Positions 30,315 to 31,600 of a stretch of DNA of 31,600 nt are shown here, piece by piece. Both the position numbers and the translations under genes were made by a program. Every line of letters begins with the position of its first letter. Positions within the stretch are counted from its first letter, which is position 1. The stretch is taken from NCBI GenBank assembly GCA_002413265.1, contig DHWR01000248.1, positions 17,156-48,755 on the forward strand, read 5' to 3'. The notes beneath the pieces are model-generated. The model saw only the letters and a program-made list of their open reading frames with translations. It was not told the origin of the DNA and searched no databases. The DNA comes from Chloroflexi bacterium UBA5177. Its GTDB lineage: Bacteria > Chloroflexota > UBA5177.

Positions 30315-31600
30315 TCAGGCAGAAGGGCGATATAGGCGAAGCCACATAGTGCGCACCATGCGGCGCACTCGAAGGTTCAGAATTCCTGAAACCTGAACGA
30401 TGTCACGTCGCTTGAGGCTCGAGAGTCTCTTGCCCGTAGCGGCGCCGAGGAACTTCGTTCCCCCGCCAACATTGATGGTTTCAACCCCGCCTCCCACCAC
30501 CTGGGCCTTCACGCTGCGGGCGTCGAGACTCTTGCTCACGACAATCGCATACTGACTTGTCACCTTTTCGAGATCCTGATCCTGAACGGTGCTTCCCAGG
30601 TAAACGAGGGCTCTGTCAGGAGTCGGGACCGCTGCCGCGTTTATGCGATCACCGGGCTGAAGATCTCTCAACGACACTCGACTCCCATGTTTGTCGACGA
30701 TGACAGACTTTCCGGACAGAACGAGCTCTACCGGATCGGGCGACACTGAGGTAACTGCGTACACGGCGTGCAGCTCGGGGCTGGACTCGATTGAAGTGAC
30801 TCTTCCTGTCACGCTCTTCGGCCGGTGATAGGCGCCTGGCGGGCAGGTTCTCGGATCGAGTATTAGGGGCGGAATCGGCTTCTGGCTAAAGTCCAATGCG
30901 TCTCCTACGCTACGTGCGCTTCGGTCGTACGCGCTTAGACCCGGGAGTCCAAACTTGTCCTCGATGTACCGGAGGATCGATGCGAAGTCGTACTGCCTAT
31001 GGTCTACGGTTCCAGGGCGCGAATACGGCGAGATGACGATGGTGGGCACCCTCGGACCTAGGGCAATGTAGTCCAGATGGGGAGGAGGCACATGATCGTA
31101 GAAACCACCGAAGTCGTCCCACGTAAGAAAGACGACAGTGCTGGCCCAGAGAGGGCTCTTCATCAGAGTGTTGAGATATTGAACGGTCCAGTTCTCGCCG
31201 AGGCACGAGCTGTACGGGGGGTGCTCGCTTACCTGCTCGTTTTCGACGACCCAGCTCACCTGCGGCAGCGTTCCGGCTTGCACATCGCTCAAGAATTGTG
31301 GCGGTGGCACGACGTTGGAAGTCCACAAGGGCCCATAGCGAATGTGCTTGATCGAGTCGAGGGAAGACCAGATGTACCCCGACTGGTACTGCGCCGGAGC
31401 GTAGTATTTCCATGAAGCACCGGCTTTTTGTAGCTCGTCGGGGAGCGTGTTTATGTCGAAGCAAGGCTTGATGAACGAGTGCCTTCCGGTTGCCGGGTCC
31501 ACGGTCTCCACCTTCGTGTACGGACCGGCATCGCATCCCCACGAGTGGTAGGTGTTGAGCACCGGGTTGTCCACCGTGTTATTCCTGTCTCTTATACACA
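30315..31600 (-). CDS. Phosphoesterase (phospholipase C/AcpA-type), N-terminus missing
   Basis: At least 419 visible residues of an alkaline-phosphatase-superfamily phosphoesterase, truncated by the contig end. Typical C-terminal half marks are present: [27 protein letters not shown] (the metal-binding D-x-x-G-G-x-Y-D-H motif), [11 protein letters not shown] and a [17 protein letters not shown] region. The N-terminal catalytic ENRSFD region, where the nucleophile sits, is absent from the window. After about residue 235 two small beta-rich segments (starting [12 protein letters not shown] and [12 protein letters not shown]) resemble DUF5666/OB-like domains. Family members are usually secreted. 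The true start lies upstream; GTG 31574 is only the first start codon before the adapter. Confidence 0.8.
   Translation of the reverse strand, partial: CIRDRNNTVDNPVLNTYHSWGCDAGPYTKVETVDPATGRHSFIKPCFDINTLPDELQKAGASWKYYAPAQYQSGYIWSSLDSIKHIRYGPLWTSNVVPPPQFLSDVQAGTLPQVSWVVENEQVSEHPPYSSCLGENWTVQYLNTLMKSPLWASTVVFLTWDDFGGFYDHVPPPHLDYIALGPRVPTIVISPYSRPGTVDHRQYDFASILRYIEDKFGLPGLSAYDRSARSVGDALDFSQKPIPPLILDPRTCPPGAYHRPKSVTGRVTSIESSPELHAVYAVTSVSPDPVELVLSGKSVIVDKHGSRVSLRDLQPGDRINAAAVPTPDRALVYLGSTVQDQDLEKVTSQYAIVVSKSLDARSVKAQVVGGGVETINVGGGTKFLGAATGKRLSSLKRRDIVQVSGILNLRVRRMVRTMWLRLYRPSA
31585..31600. other. Nextera/Tn5 mosaic-end adapter remnant at contig edge
   Basis: CTGTCTCTTATACACA is identical to 16 of the 19 bases of the reverse-complemented Tn5 mosaic end used in Illumina Nextera libraries. 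It ends exactly at the window edge. Treat it as untrimmed adapter, not genomic sequence; the phosphoesterase frame happens to stay open through it. Confidence 0.93.

Overview
The window is about 31.6 kb of protein-coding bacterial DNA. It is moderately GC-rich, densely packed, and uses GTG and TTG starts often. I see no rRNA, tRNA, CRISPR array, prophage or insertion sequence. The gene content (surface-polymer cluster, secreted and lipid-anchored metalloproteases, ECF sigma factor, AcuC-type deacetylase, NYN/LOTUS protein) fits a free-living, probably soil-type bacterium. I cannot place it in a phylum from sequence alone; a little-cultured Terrabacteria-type lineage (Chloroflexota or Actinomycetota neighbourhood) is a guess. 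The last 16 bases match the Illumina/Nextera transposon end, so the right edge is a contig end carrying adapter, and the phosphoesterase there is cut off.

Layout. 1-1633: a ChrB-N domain protein, then a TSUP (TauE/SafE) anion permease behind a palindromic operator. 1758-3496 (minus): an XPB-like helicase translationally coupled to an unrecognised protein. 3618-8349 (plus): a secreted Asp-box beta-propeller, a small Rdx/SelW-type protein with an in-frame TGA, a gluzincin-like lipoprotein, an M16 peptidase and nucleoside diphosphate kinase. 8375-15726 (plus): six tightly overlapping polysaccharide genes (two O-antigen-ligase-like proteins, a flippase-like membrane protein, three GT4 glycosyltransferases). 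15735-18810 (minus): peptide deformylase, a two-TM K+ channel with RCK domain, and an aldehyde dehydrogenase. 18965-20798 (plus): an HD-domain protein and a secreted gluzincin. 20805-21856 (minus): a small membrane protein and a DUF72 protein. 21925-22706: an XdhC N-domain protein facing a YjbQ/UPF0047 protein. 22774-24627 (minus): ECF sigma factor, short membrane protein and a bactofilin-like membrane protein, probably one regulatory unit. 24715-28987: AcuC, then divergently a patatin lipase, a D,D-carboxypeptidase and dnaN. 29000-31600 (minus): NYN/LOTUS protein and a truncated phospholipase C/acid-phosphatase-type phosphoesterase.

The most notable object is at 5043-5270. Reading through one TGA gives a complete 75-residue Rdx-family (SelW/SelT/SelH-like) protein with a C-R-A-U redox motif. 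A hairpin 21 nt downstream of the TGA has the features of a bacterial SECIS element. This predicts a selenoprotein, and hence Sec machinery elsewhere in the genome. Ordinary gene calling would shorten it to a fragment lacking the redox centre, or miss it.
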